Source: Haematococcus lacustris | Lineage: Eukaryota; Chlorophyta; Chlorophyceae; Chlamydomonadales; Haematococcaceae | NCBI GenBank assembly: GCA_030144725.1 | Contig: JASKMD010000028.1 | Location: forward strand, 5,823,311-5,887,310 | Length of the DNA stretch: 64,000 bases | Direction: 5' to 3' | In this document: positions 9,601 through 19,900 of the stretch, piece after piece | How the letters are laid out: the number at the start of each line of letters is the position of its first letter | Numbering within the stretch: the stretch's first letter is position 1 | Notes under the pieces: model-generated | Told to the model about the DNA's origin: nothing | Seen by the model: only the letters and a program-made list of their open reading frames with translations | Databases searched by the model: none | Position numbers and translations under genes: made by a program

Positions 9601-10415
9601 TTACCAGGCTCCAGGGGTATTGTATGACCCACTGGGCGGTCTGGTGGCAGGCCAGTGAGAGGTGTGAACACATCACTGTATTCTGCCAGCAGAGCATCCA
9701 ACTGAGCTTTGATAGCATCAGGGAAATCATGAGGGGTCACCTCAGGTTGAGGTATGGCAGAGCCATCAGGGCTGATAACAGCCACAACGGCACGACCGCC
9801 TTTCCTCAACCACCTTGCTGCTACCTTGGCGGTAGCCATTGGTACAGTAGCCTTCATGGCACTGATCAGAAAGGCAGGTGGAGGAGTGACCATGGGCTGC
9901 TTGATAGCAGGGAAAGCTGCAGGAGGTACTGCAGAGTGGCAGGGTAACTGAACAGCAGGTTCACCTGGGCGGGCTAAAGACAAAGTCTTATGCTCATATG
10001 ACAGTGTAGCTTGATTAGCAAACAACCAATCATCACCCAAAAGCACGTCATACCCTGTTACAAACCGGGGCATGACAGTCAGCTTGCACCTTGCATGGTG
10101 TCCTGGCAGAGACAAAGGCACTGAAACAAATCCATTGCAGGACAGTGACGCATTGTCTGCAAGCAGCCAGGTACGCTCAACGGCATACTTATGCACAGGC
10201 AAATTATGTGCAGAGACAAAGTCTGCACTGATGAAAGAGTGAGTTGCTCCTGTGTCACACAGGAACTTAGCCACATGGCTATCTACAGTGCCTTCAAAAG
10301 AGAAGTGCAACGAACCACATTCAGCAGTTGATCCACAGATCAGTGCAGGAGGCACAGTTACAGCAGCATCCTTGAGTACACCAGAACAGTTTTGGCGTTC
10401 TGTCTGGGCAAGTCC
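6660..10415 (-). CDS. pol: Ty3/gypsy Pol polyprotein: protease, RT, RNase H, integrase, chromodomain
   Basis: Open for about 1250 codons and in the same frame as gag, separated only by one TAG (10416-10418). The first in-frame start-like codon is a GTG (10355), so expression by readthrough of the gag stop is likely. Counting from that GTG: aspartic protease DTGATHSF (about residue 33), reverse transcriptase catalytic YLDDILV (about 405), RNase H YCDASLQG and TDHQPL (about 557 and 619), integrase zinc finger of HHCC type ending CDACQRD (about 848), integrase core Asp in SMDLVTK (about 883), Asp in LTDRGAHF (about 943), Glu in DGQTERYN (about 977), and a C-terminal chromodomain FLVQWEGYDASFNTWEP (about 1190). 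The chromodomain assigns it to the chromoviruses, whose integrase is steered to marked chromatin. All catalytic residues are present. Confidence 0.93.
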   Translation of the reverse strand, partial: GLAQTERQNCSGVLKDAAVTVPPALICGSTAECGSLHFSFEGTVDSHVAKFLCDTGATHSFISADFVSAHNLPVHKYAVERTWLLADNASLSCNGFVSVPLSLPGHHARCKLTVMPRFVTGYDVLLGDDWLFANQATLSYEHKTLSLARPGEPAVQLPCHSAVPPAAFPAIKQPMVTPPPAFLISAMKATVPMATAKVAARWLRKGGRAVVAVISPDGSAIPQPEVTPHDFPDAIKAQLDALLAEYSDVFTPLTGLPPDRPVGHTIPLEPGNRPPATPMYRLSKPEHDELKQQIQDLLAKGMIEPSSSPYAAPVLFVQKKSGELRMCIDYRQLNKITLRDQYPLPRIDDLFDKLSGCKVFSSLDLQAGYHQIRITPEDVPKTAFRTPEGHFQFKVLCFGLTNAPATFQRVMNDAFAPVLGKCALVYLDDILVMSRSVQDHLLHLKQVFELLRKNKLYAKLSKCEFMQYTLKFLGHLVTAGGKAVDPDKVSTIANWPIPQSLQGLQSFLGAANYVRKFVCNFSNIAAPLTNLCGKGGQSFPWHDWPEVPLTAFNALKVAIAAVPMLRLPDHTKPFQVYCDASLQGLGAVLMQDGYPLAYLSRKLSPAEINYTTGEQEFLSLVTACKEWRCYLGGVPFTLFTDHQPLVALPTQKVLSRRQARWMEFMSRFSYSLVHIAGTVNPANPLSRIVHDSPESVSVCAVTTRRQAKLSLEGGGAREAGLRAAAPAAISAKSPLALSQFEKDTTCVEAMLDPIGSETPVTQDETAQYPAAPAAPMGLSDQLNLGYQQDPAFTANADHSGMYQDTDGLWRISGKDLVVVPNVPELREHILHEMHDAAYAGHVGMTKTLERVTRVFWWNTVRADVRDYVGTCDACQRDKSSNSKPGGLLRPLTVPGYRWEHVSMDLVTKLPAGTHGYDAICVIVDRLSKMVHFVPCKESMNAMAFARLFINNVFKLHGLPAEVLTDRGAHFNNKFWHAVKKLLGMKTNMSTAYRPQSDGQTERYNRVLEEMLRHYISPTQADWPDHLALAEFAVNNSWQESIHSTPFFLNTGQSPVTPGLRDLPDGGRCPSAHAFATWWKEGVAHARRHMADAQARYKRHADTGLKDVEFEVGAQVLLSTRNLRIKTGKVRKFVPRYVGPFVVEAKINANAYRLTLPANMSRLHPVFHVSLLKKYSGSDVGIMPPPVEWMDETPVYYVERLLDHRYVRAGKAGEFLVQWEGYDASFNTWEPRANLTGCDKLLAEYNAIHCLK

Positions 10416-12748
10416 CTATTTGCTGGTCTTAGCTGCGGGACCAGAGTTGCCCGGACCAGGGCCAGGGCCAGGGCCAGGCCTGCCACGCTTGCCACTGCCA
10501 CCACCATCCCTGCCACCACCATCCCTGCTGCTGCCGCCACCATTCCTGCCACTGCCAGAGGCAGACCTCTTTGCTTTAGCTGCACGCTTGGCTGCGATGG
10601 CCTCCTTGAGCTTCCTGACCAGAGTCAGGGTACCCAGCTCACGCTGGGCTTCCTCAGGGGACAGGCCAGCTGCCTTCTTTGGGCAGTCTGGGACCCAGTG
10701 GCCATCCAGGCCACACCACAGACAGTTGGTAAGGGGCTCACCACCTGTGCTGCCGCGATCGGTTGCAGGGGTGGGCACAGGGGCAGATGTGCCAGGCCTC
10801 GATGGACCTCCAACTTCACGGCGCAAGGCCGCTACCTGTGGGGCAGGAATAACATGCTTTTTAGGGGGAGGGGGCATGGCAGCACCAGCACAGGCAACGA
10901 TAGCCTTATGGTTTTGAATAGATATTTTAATAACATCATCCAGGGTGGGGTTGGTCAAGGCCAGAAGGTCCTTAGTGACTGGGGTGCGCAGGTCAGCTGC
11001 TAGGCCACGCATGAATGCGGATACCATCATAGCATTGTCCATGCACATGGTACCAGCTAATATAAAAGTATTCCTGAAATCAGTGACATATGACTGTAAG
11101 GAAGTACCAGGTTTCATGGACAGGTTATGCCCAGATAACAGCTTCTGACGAGCTGAGTCAATATCTTTAAATAGATCCTCACCAGTATATTGTATAAATT
11201 GTTCCTTAAGAACAGACCAAGTGGGATATGCTCCATTGGTGATAGCACATGTATCTCTTATGGATTGAAACCATAAGTCCCTTGCTCGACCGGTTAGGTA
11301 CGAAGGGAAGAGGGCAGCAGGGTCGAAACCTTGCAAGGAGCAATAGAGCTCATAGTCCTCTAGAAATGTGATAGCACGACGGCCTGATGCAACGCTATTA
11401 TCAGTCCATTTATCAGGAGGGGGTAACCCTTTCTTATAAGATGGAGGCTGATTATAATTAGGCATATACATCATGGGTGCACCAGTATAGGCAGATGCAT
11501 GGGGGGCTGTGAAGCCAGGTGGCAGGGCATCAGTGCGTGCTTTCATGTGCATGTCAGTGTACCAGTGAGGAATCTCAACTGGTCTTCCATGCTCATCATA
11601 CAGTTTGGGTGTGACTACACCAGGGTCACTGGCTGCACGGGTGGTCTGCCTGGGAGGGTTGGCACGAAGGCCACCATTCCCATGTGACAGTGCAGGCCCA
11701 AATGGACTCTCACCACGCCTAGGGGAAGTACAAGGCTCCCCCCTAAATGCACCAAACTGAGCAGGTGGGTCACCATGATACACAGGTGCATAATCAGGCA
11801 GGTCAGGCCAGTTATCTGGTCTGCCAAATATCCTCCTAGCCACATCAGTATGCAGTACTGCACCGGCATTATGGGGAGTACGGTAGTCGTTAAGACGCGG
11901 TGTATATGCACCAGGATTAGTAGGGGACCTGTTAGGACCACCTGTACTGGGGGCAGCACCATTAGCAGGATAAGTAGAAGGCATACGAGGGCCATTCCTA
12001 TCTGTAATAGCATGTCCACCAGCATAACCAGCAGCTTTAAAAGCTGACATACGTTGTGCCGCACGAGCAGATGCGTGTTTTGTGTGGCCGCAACATGGCT
12101 CTCCAGAGAGCCCAGCCGACGTTGCACTGACGCAAGGGCAGCATCACGTTGAGCCACAGCGGCTTCCAGATCGCGGTTGCGTTGTGCCAGCTGCTCCAGC
12201 TCTGTTTGCTCAGGGTCGTCCTCCTCGTCTTCATCATAATCAGAGGGTTCAGGGGACGGAGTCTGGCGCCTGGTCCGAAAACGGGGTGGGGCCGGAGGGC
12301 CAGGAGCACCAGGATCTGGCGACTGGGAGGGGCCAAGATTGGCCGCAGGGGCACCACCAGGACCGGTGGGAGGTGCGTTGACTGCACCGCCAGGAAGGAA
12401 TTCAGGGGCAAGCCCTGCTCCTTCCTCAGGAGCGAGATCGCTACCAGGGGCAGGCTCCGTGGCAGCGGGAGGATTCCCAGTAGTAGGAGGAGCTTCACCA
12501 GGAGCGCCACCTGGAATCCGCGCAGAGCGAGGAACAAGAGGGCCCATTTGCAGGACAACCCCGCCGGCATTAATTACCACAGAACCAGGCATTGCTCCGG
12601 CGTGGTCCTTTGGGGGTGGAGGCGCAGGCAGAGGCTGCTCTCCTGGGGGCAAAGTCGGCCCGTTCTGGTTCAGAGGAATCTGGTGGACCATCGAGTTGTG
12701 GTAGTCCTCAACAGTCGGTATGTAGCGGATGCGTTGATAGCGAACCAT
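10416..12748 (-). CDS. gag: Ty3/gypsy Gag, with an apparent frame change near 12080
   Basis: The ATG at 12748 opens a frame of Pro/Ala-rich sequence followed by a coiled-coil-like stretch (LEQLAQRNRDLEAAVAQRD). This frame leaves the capsid-like frame around 12080, at CACAAAACACGC. The second frame (open from upstream of 12050 to 10416) holds the capsid-like region and a CCHC zinc knuckle, CLWCGLDGHWVPDC, near the C-terminus, followed by a basic Gly/Ser-rich tail. Gag packages the element RNA in cytoplasmic particles. The frame change may be a sequencing or mutational indel, or a programmed frameshift. Confidence 0.8.
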
Positions 12749-12785
12749 GACCGTATGCTGAGGGACAGACTTCTCAGTCAGACGC

Positions 12786-12805
12786 TAGTCTGGTCGGAAA
12801 CCATC
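12786..12805 (-). promoter_or_regulatory. Candidate gypsy primer-binding site
   Basis: Immediately inside the 5' LTR the minus strand reads GATGGTTTCCGACCAGACT. The TGG at base 3 would pair with a tRNA CCA end. The cognate tRNA is not identified. Confidence 0.45.
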
Positions 12806-13048
12806 TGTAACGTGCTGAGCCACGCTATAAGCCGAGAGATCGTCTAGCGTGTGACTGCGAAGAAACTGCCATGGAGCGAAGTTACAGAGTACCTCGTGAG
12901 AGGGCTAGGGCTTAGAACGGGGCCCCCTGGAATCGAACCAGTTGTCCTCACAGCAGCGCTGCTAGGCTTTAACCTGCCCTACTCACTCGGTAGAAGTAAT
13001 GCGCCCACCTGCGCCCGCCATAGGCAGTACACAGGTGTCGCGGGCAAT
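12806..13048 (-). repeat. Ty3/gypsy 5' LTR, inner part (continues at 33841-33876)
   Basis: Collinear with 6154-6396 apart from one substitution in the alignable part. It is interrupted after GGGCAAT by the terminal CACTCCTAC of the giant transposon and resumes at 33841 as AAAGGGGAACGG to GTTACA (33876). The junction bases AT / AA are compatible with a 2-bp (or 3-bp) target duplication with one substitution. Confidence 0.9.
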
Positions 13049-13245
13049 CACTCCTACAAATTAGTCCCTGCGTTTTTCCCTGCGCTTTTGTCAACCTTGT
13101 CCAAATGGACTGAAACTTAGCCAGTTGGTAGCTTGTGATGTAAGGAGTCCATCCCAAAAGAAATCAGGTCAAAACAGTCAAAGGCGGAGGCTGGGCGGCC
13201 CGTGGCGTTCACGCAGGGACGGATGCAGGGATGGAGGGGGGGGCG
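13049..13245 (+). repeat. Left terminal inverted repeat of the giant transposon
   Basis: CACTCCTACAAATTAGTCCC at the tip; reads collinear with the reverse complement of 33840-33646, differing at about ten positions. It includes the shared block GGCGGAGGCTGGGCGGCCCG. Confidence 0.9.
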
Positions 13246-13836
13246 CAGGGACGAACGCAGGGATGGAGGTGGAGCGCAGGGATGGACGCAGGGATGGAGG
13301 GGGGGGGTGCAGGGACGGATGCAGGGACGGGTGCAGGGATGAGTGCAGGGATTGCGGGCGCAGGGACGAGTGCAGGGATGAGCGCAGGGACGAGTGCAGG
13401 GATTTAAGGGCGCAGGGATGGGCGCAGGGACGAGCGCAGGGACGAGTGCAGGGATAAGCGCAGGGATTGTGGGCGCAGGGACGGGCGCAGGGACGAGCGC
13501 AGGGATGAGTGCAGGGATTCTGGGCGCAGGGACGGGCGCAGGGATGAGCGCAGGGACGAGTGCAGGGATGAGCGCAGGGACGAGTGCAGGGATTGTGGGC
13601 GCAGGGACGAGTGCAGGGATGAGCGCAGGGACGAGTGCAGGGATTGTGGGCGCAGGGACGGGCGCAGGGATGAGCGCAGGGACGTGTGCAGGGATGAGCG
13701 CAGGGACGAATGCAGGGATGACGGGCGCAGGGACGGGCTCAGGGACGAGCGCAGGGACGATTGCAGGGATTGTGGGCGCAGGGACGAGTGCAGGGATGAG
13801 CGCAGGGACAAGGGCAGGGACGATTGTATAAGGTAA
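13210..13836 (+). repeat. Left subterminal array, GCAGGGAYGNGY-type 12-bp motif
   Basis: About 50 degenerate copies of a 12-bp unit (GCAGGGACGAGT / GCAGGGATGAGC), grouped with spacers such as ATTGTGGGC. Subterminal motif arrays in CACTA elements are known binding sites for element proteins; that role here is inference. The array is open in several frames but is not a gene. Confidence 0.85.
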
Positions 13837-13945
13837 AAACACGACGTGTGCTCTTCACATGTCACCTTTGCAAACTCCCATACACTCTTGCATACCCACT
13901 AAAACCATGTCAATCATGGACATGCTGGCACACACGTAGCTCATG

Positions 13946-16900
13946 TCATCCCTTTCTTCCTCTCTTTCCCCTCCAACCCCTGCCACCGCCACGGCTCGAT
14001 TTTCGCTTGCCCTTGCCACCTTTTTCAGGTTCACCCTCCTCCTCTTCTGACTCTGCTGGTGGCCAGATTACTCCTGCTGCCTCATACCACTGCTGCTCCA
14101 ACTGCTTCAGACCTGTCTCTGAGAAGGCTGGGTCTTCAAGCCAATTTGGCTTCCACATGGCGTCCTCTTCTTTCTGAGCTGGGGGCTTGTATGGCATCTT
14201 AGGCACGTACGTGCCACCTCCTGCTTCCCCCTGCCAGGCCGGCACCTTGGGGGTGCTGCCGGTCTTGGGCTCGGTGGTGGGCTGGCACAGGCTGTCAAAA
14301 TGGTGGCCAAACTCAGCAACGTAGCAGGTGGTGTCCGACACAAAGCCAGTGGAGGCATAGAAGTGCACCCGCACTGAACCTGTCCCCTCCCTGCCCTCAT
14401 CACCAGCATGGATGGTGTACCCACGCATCCCCAGCACCTGACCTGGCTCCAAGGTCACACGCACCACTTCCTGGGCTGTCATCTTCTGCTTCAGGTACTC
14501 CTCAAGAGCAGCCTGGCACTCATGGCTCTTGCCCGGACCGTTCCAGAAATGCTCCACCACCTGGACCCACTTGTGGCTGCGGGGAATGAGGAGGATGCTG
14601 ACCCGCTGCATGGCCATGATGAGCACCATGCCATCACGCCCTGGAATGAAACGCCACCGGATGGGGGGCGGCTTCTGCTTAGGGGATGGCTGTCGACTGG
14701 GGGATTGCTGCCGGCTCGGGGATTGCTGCCGCCTGGGGGATGGCTGCCGCTTGGGGGATGGCTGCTGGCTGGGACCTGCACCTGCACCGGCTGCCGGGCT
14801 GCTGCATGCTGCTGAGGAGGGGGCTTCTGGCTGGGGTGCGTCTGTCAAGGGGGGTTGGGGTGGGAACAGGGCTGCTTGTCTAGCCTCCTCCTCATCAGAC
14901 CGCGAAGGCCGCACATCCACATGCAGTGCCTGAGCTGACACCAAGCCGGTAGCCCCCTTGGGTTTGCCGTCTACCAGCATTTTGTACGGGTCGTTGCACA
15001 GGATGGTGCCACCACGGAGTGGGGAGGTGACCAGCTGGTTGGCCCTGGCCTGGAGGCGCTTCAAGCAGGCCTGAGCCCACACCTTGGCAGCCAGGTGGCG
15101 TGCCTTGATGGTGGCATGCAGCTGCTCGAATGTCTGCACCGCCTCCTCGGTCAGCATCCCTGCCATGGACACCTCGTCAGCCAGGCTGCCATCATGCTGA
15201 GGGCTGGTGAAGAGCAGCTGTTTGCGCTGCCCAGTTCCAAACTCAGTTACCACCTCCTGTAAGCAAGCAACACACCACAAGTATTTGGCATGTTGTAATG
15301 GAGTAATGGTGGTGGATAATGATGCAATATGTAAGTAGTGGATACAAAGCTGTTGTGTTGTAGGGGTAGGACTAGGGCTAGGGCTAGGGCTAGGGCTAGG
15401 GCAAGGGCTAGGGCTAGGGCTAGGGCTAGGGCTAGGGCTAGGGCTAGGGCTAGGGCTAGGGGTAGGGGTAGGGCTAGGGACAGGGCTAGGGCTAGGGCTA
15501 GGGCTAGGGCTAGGGGATGGGGATGGGGATGGGGTTGGGTTGGGGTTAGGGTTAGGGTTAGGGCTAGGGCTAGTGCTAGGGCTAGGGCTAGGGCTAGGGC
15601 TAGGGCTAGGGCTAGGGCTAGGGCTAGGGCTAGGGCTAGGGCTAGGGCTAGGGCTAGGGCTAGGGCTAGGGCTAGGGCTAGGGCTAGGGCTAGGGCTAGG
15701 GCTAGGGCTAGGGCTAGGGCTAGGGCTAGGGCTAGGGCTAGGGCTAGGGCTAGGGCTAGGGCTAGGGCTAGGGCTAGGGCTAGGGCTAGGGCTAGGGCTA
15801 GGGCTAGGGCTAGGGCTAGGGCTAGGGCTAGGGCTAGGGCTAGGGCTAGGGCTAGGGCTAGGGCTAGGGCTAGGGCTAGGGCTAGGGCTAGGGCTAGGGC
15901 TAGGGCTAGGGACAGGGCTAGGGCTAGGGCTAGGGCTAGGGCTAGGGGATGGGGATGGGGATGGGGTTGGGTTGGGGTTAGGGTTAGGGTTAGGGCTAGG
16001 GCTAGTGCTAGGGCTAGGGCTAGGGCTAGGGCTAGGGCTAGGGCTAGGGCTAGGGCTAGGGCTAGGGCTAGGGCTAGGGCTAGGGCTAGGGCTAGGGCTA
16101 GGGCTAGGGCTAGGGCTAGGGCTAGGGCTAGGGCTAGGGCTAGGGCTAGGGCTAGGGCTAGGGCTAGGGCTAGGGCTAGGGCTAGGGCTAGGGCTAGGGC
16201 TAGGGCTAGGGCTAGGGCTAGGGCTAGGGCTAGGGCTAGGGCTAGGGCTAGGGCTAGGGCTAGGGCTAGGGCTAGGGCTAGGGCTAGGGCTAGGGCTAGG
16301 GCTAGGGCTAGGGCTAGGGCTAGGGCTAGGGCTAGGGCTAGGGCTAGGGCTAGGGCTAGGGCTAGGGCTAGGGCTAGGGCTGGACATGACGTGTGGATGG
16401 GGTTGGGTTAGGGCTAGGGCTAGGGCTAGGGCTAGGGCCAGGTCTAGGGCTAGAGTCCCTATCACAACCTAGCCCTAGCAGGATTAAACCTCTAGCATCT
16501 GAAGCGTATAAACTCACTGTCGTGCCTTTCGTCTCTCCCGGCACCACCTGCAGCGTTCCATCTTGGTTGAGGGCGCTCTCCTTGAAGATGATGCGAGCGT
16601 AGTGCATGGCCAGTGTCAACAGGGCCCACAGCTCCCAGGCAGCAGGCATGATGGCCTCCCCCACCACCGTCACTGCATAGCCGTCCTCCTCGACCTTAGC
16701 CTTGAACTCCTCCTCCTCTCCAAGCTGGTGCACTTTGCAGGTCGCATCCCTGAAGTTGGGCCCTTTCCATGCCATGCCTGGGCCTTTCCCCTGAGGTGGC
16801 TGGCCACCCTGCGCAAGTGATACAAGGCCAATCATGGTGCCGTTTGATCTACACAACCCTCATGTATGGTGTGTATGGCAAGTGTAGGTGACATACTGAT

Positions 16901-19900
16901 ATGTGAGTCTGGTTACCTAGGCTCATAGTGGATGGAATGCAAAAATATATGTCGAGGTGGTATGTGCTTTGGCTCCACTGACAAACCTGGTGGGCCGTCG
17001 CCTTCTCCTGCTGCTTTTGCCTCTTCAAGTCCACCAAACCCTCCAGCATGGCCTCCAGCCTTTCTACCGTGGACTGCATGGCGTCCAGCTTATGCAGCTT
17101 GGGAAGCCAAGCCTCCAGCTTGGCCATACGCTCCTCAAGGGCCTGCATTCACAACAGGGGCTACATGCATTGTCTTGTCTCCATCTTCTATAACTTATGC
17201 AATGATGCCCCACATGCTGAGATGACTCACCGCTCGGCTTATCGAGTCCCTCTCCACTGCCGTCCTCTTCTTCATACCTGCCACTTGACTGGTTCCCTAC
17301 AATCACACCATGCATGCAAGCTAATGTTGATCAACTTGCTCCTTGAACCTCACAACCAATCAGCTAGATCTACAACAAATCATGAACGACATTCTCAGAC
17401 AACATCACAGCATTGACATCATGCAATCACGCACAAGAACATGCATTGCAGGCGATTTAGCTCATCCAGCATTAAGTGATGGTGCCCCATTGGCCACAGA
17501 TATATGCAGTTATATGCGGTCCTCCGTACACAAATGCAAACCCACCTCTTCATCGCTGTCATTGACAGTCAGGTCTACGGGTGGCTGCTGTGAAGCTGGC
17601 GCGCTTGGCTGTGCCTCCTGGCCTTCCTTACACACCCGTCCTGCCTGCAGTCATACATGAATGTTGGTTAAGTGTCATGCGCTCACCTGCGTGTGAGGTG
17701 GAGGCAAGTGGCATGGTGTGCATGATGCATGTGGTAATTAAAAGGGTAATGCCATAACTCCTCATCCTCCTATCGTCTTTATGCATATCTGTGAGTCAAC
17801 ACCTTGTTCTCCTCAGCAGCGGCGACCTTCCATTCATCACTCATGGTAACCTACGAGCATCATTCATAAATGATGTTTCCTGCATGTGCATGTTGCGATG
17901 CAATCATGAAATAGTTAGCTATGGGATCTATACTCACAATTCCTGGCCACCCCTCACAACGCTGCACCGCGTCCTTCCAGCACATGCGCCTCCCAATCAT
18001 GCCCTCCTCAGTGTTGTTGTCAAAGTCAATCTTGGTAATGAAGTGACTGCAGCGCATGCCAAAGGTTAGGTTACCTTACAAGCCATGTGATGTATATGCC
18101 AGGCAGTGCCATTGCATGGTATATTCTTCCACACCTTGTAAGCGCGGACTCACCTCGTGCGCTGCTGGGTTATGTAGTCAATGTGCACCAGCATGCGGTC
18201 GCCACAACTCCAACCATCACCCTGCTGTGGGCAAGCACCTCTCTGCGACTGCCACTTCTCATCCCTGACATTCTTCTTGAGGAAAGACTCCAGCTGCCTC
18301 CACAGGGTATAGGGAATGGTTCCGGGCTGCATGCATTCAGAAAAACGTGGCACTGATCACATTCATAACACTGCAAAACCCCCTCATGTTCAACTCACCG
18401 CGATGGGGTCATAGTACACGACCTTCTGCATATTCACGTAGACAGCTGCCACTGTCCAATGGTTGTCGGTGGGGTTGAAGGGGATGAGGATCACGCTTGC
18501 ATCTCCTAGCTGGGACATGCCCAACTTCTTCATAATCTTGCTCCTCTTTTTGTATTGGTCCATCGCCCTGTCCGCCGCCTCCTCATTGTCTCGGATTCCC
18601 TTTCCCACATGGCTCTGGAGGATCAAGAACTTTTGCTCTTCCTTTTTGAAGCGAATAGCCTTTAATGACATACCACCATGCATGGTACCTCTCATCCTCT
18701 GTTCAATCATCGTGCACACATTCTTCTTCCTTGCTACTAACACGTCAATCTATAGTGTTTACTCCACTCACTTGAATCAACTCCATGGCCACGTCTAGTG
18801 CATTGCCGTTGATACTCTGCGGCTCATATGTGGTTGGGTCAAAGAACCTTGAGTCATCGACATAGTATGGGGGAACTCCCTGCAATAGCATCCACACAGT
18901 CAGAACTAATACAAGTGTATGTGCTCGTGTAATTGCTGTCTATCCCAAACCCATGCTCCCATGCTCCTATGCTCCTACCTCCACCACCTTTCTTTTGCCT
19001 GCGCTAGGCGTTGCACCGCCCTTGGGGGCACCTGCAACCATACCAATTCCTATCCACATGAACAGCAAGCTCGAGGGACTACGCAGGCCTAAGCCATCAT
19101 ACTACTAAAACCAACATGCAGTGACTTTCCTAGACTATACCTGGGTTGGACTGAAGGGCGGCCTTGGTCAGGGTTGGGTGGGCTGGGGGGCAGGCGGTGG
19201 CAAGGGGAGTGACGGATGATGAGAGTGGGCGGTTGGATGAGGTCTTGGCCAGGGAGGGGGCTGTGGAAGGCACTGTGGAAGGGGCTGGGGCAGGGGCTGG
19301 TGTAGGAGCAGAGGTGAGCAGGCCACGTGAAGTCGTAGCTGCTGGGGCCATGCGAGGGGTGGGGGTGCGAGTGGGCGCCACCGCCTTGGTTAGGGTAGGG
19401 GCTGGTGGGGCTGGGGGGCAGGTGGGGACAATGGGGGTCACGCGTGGTGAGGCTGGGCGGTGGGATGAGGTCTTTGACAGGGAGAGGGCCGGGGGAGGGG
19501 CTTTGGGGGGGGCTGGGGCAAGGGCTGTGGTAGGAGCAGAGGCAGGCATGCTAGGGGCATGCGTAGCTGCTGGGGCCATGCGAGGGGGGAGGGTGGGAGT
19601 GGGCGCCACTGCCTTGGATGCAGCAGCCGATGACCCTGTGAACACGTTGCAAGCAAAGTTTGTGTGATGCATGTTGGGTGGCATGCTAGTACGGGATGTG
19701 CATGCAGCACACAATGACGCATACCTAGCAAAGCATGCTTGTACTTTGCTGGGGAGGTCCCCTCTGCCTGCTGCGCATCAACCACAGTCCCCGGAGGTGT
19801 GGTGGTGACCTGCATTACACCAGTAGTGCAATTGTTAATGACTAGATCTGGCCAAGGTTGCCTTCATGCCCTGTCAACTCACCCCTGTGTTTGACACAGT

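Noticed and set aside
13210..13836. CRISPR-like array
   Set aside because: The units are contiguous 12-bp degenerate repeats without unique spacers, and the mirrored array at the other transposon end explains them.
15338..16472. Long Pro-Ser, Arg-Ala and Gly-Leu reading frames
   Set aside because: They are translations of the TAGGGC hexamer array, which lies within an intron.
15360..16475. A true chromosome end or interstitial telomere
   Set aside because: The dominant unit is TAGGGC, with only short TTAGGG stretches, and it is bracketed by splice sites inside a transposon gene.
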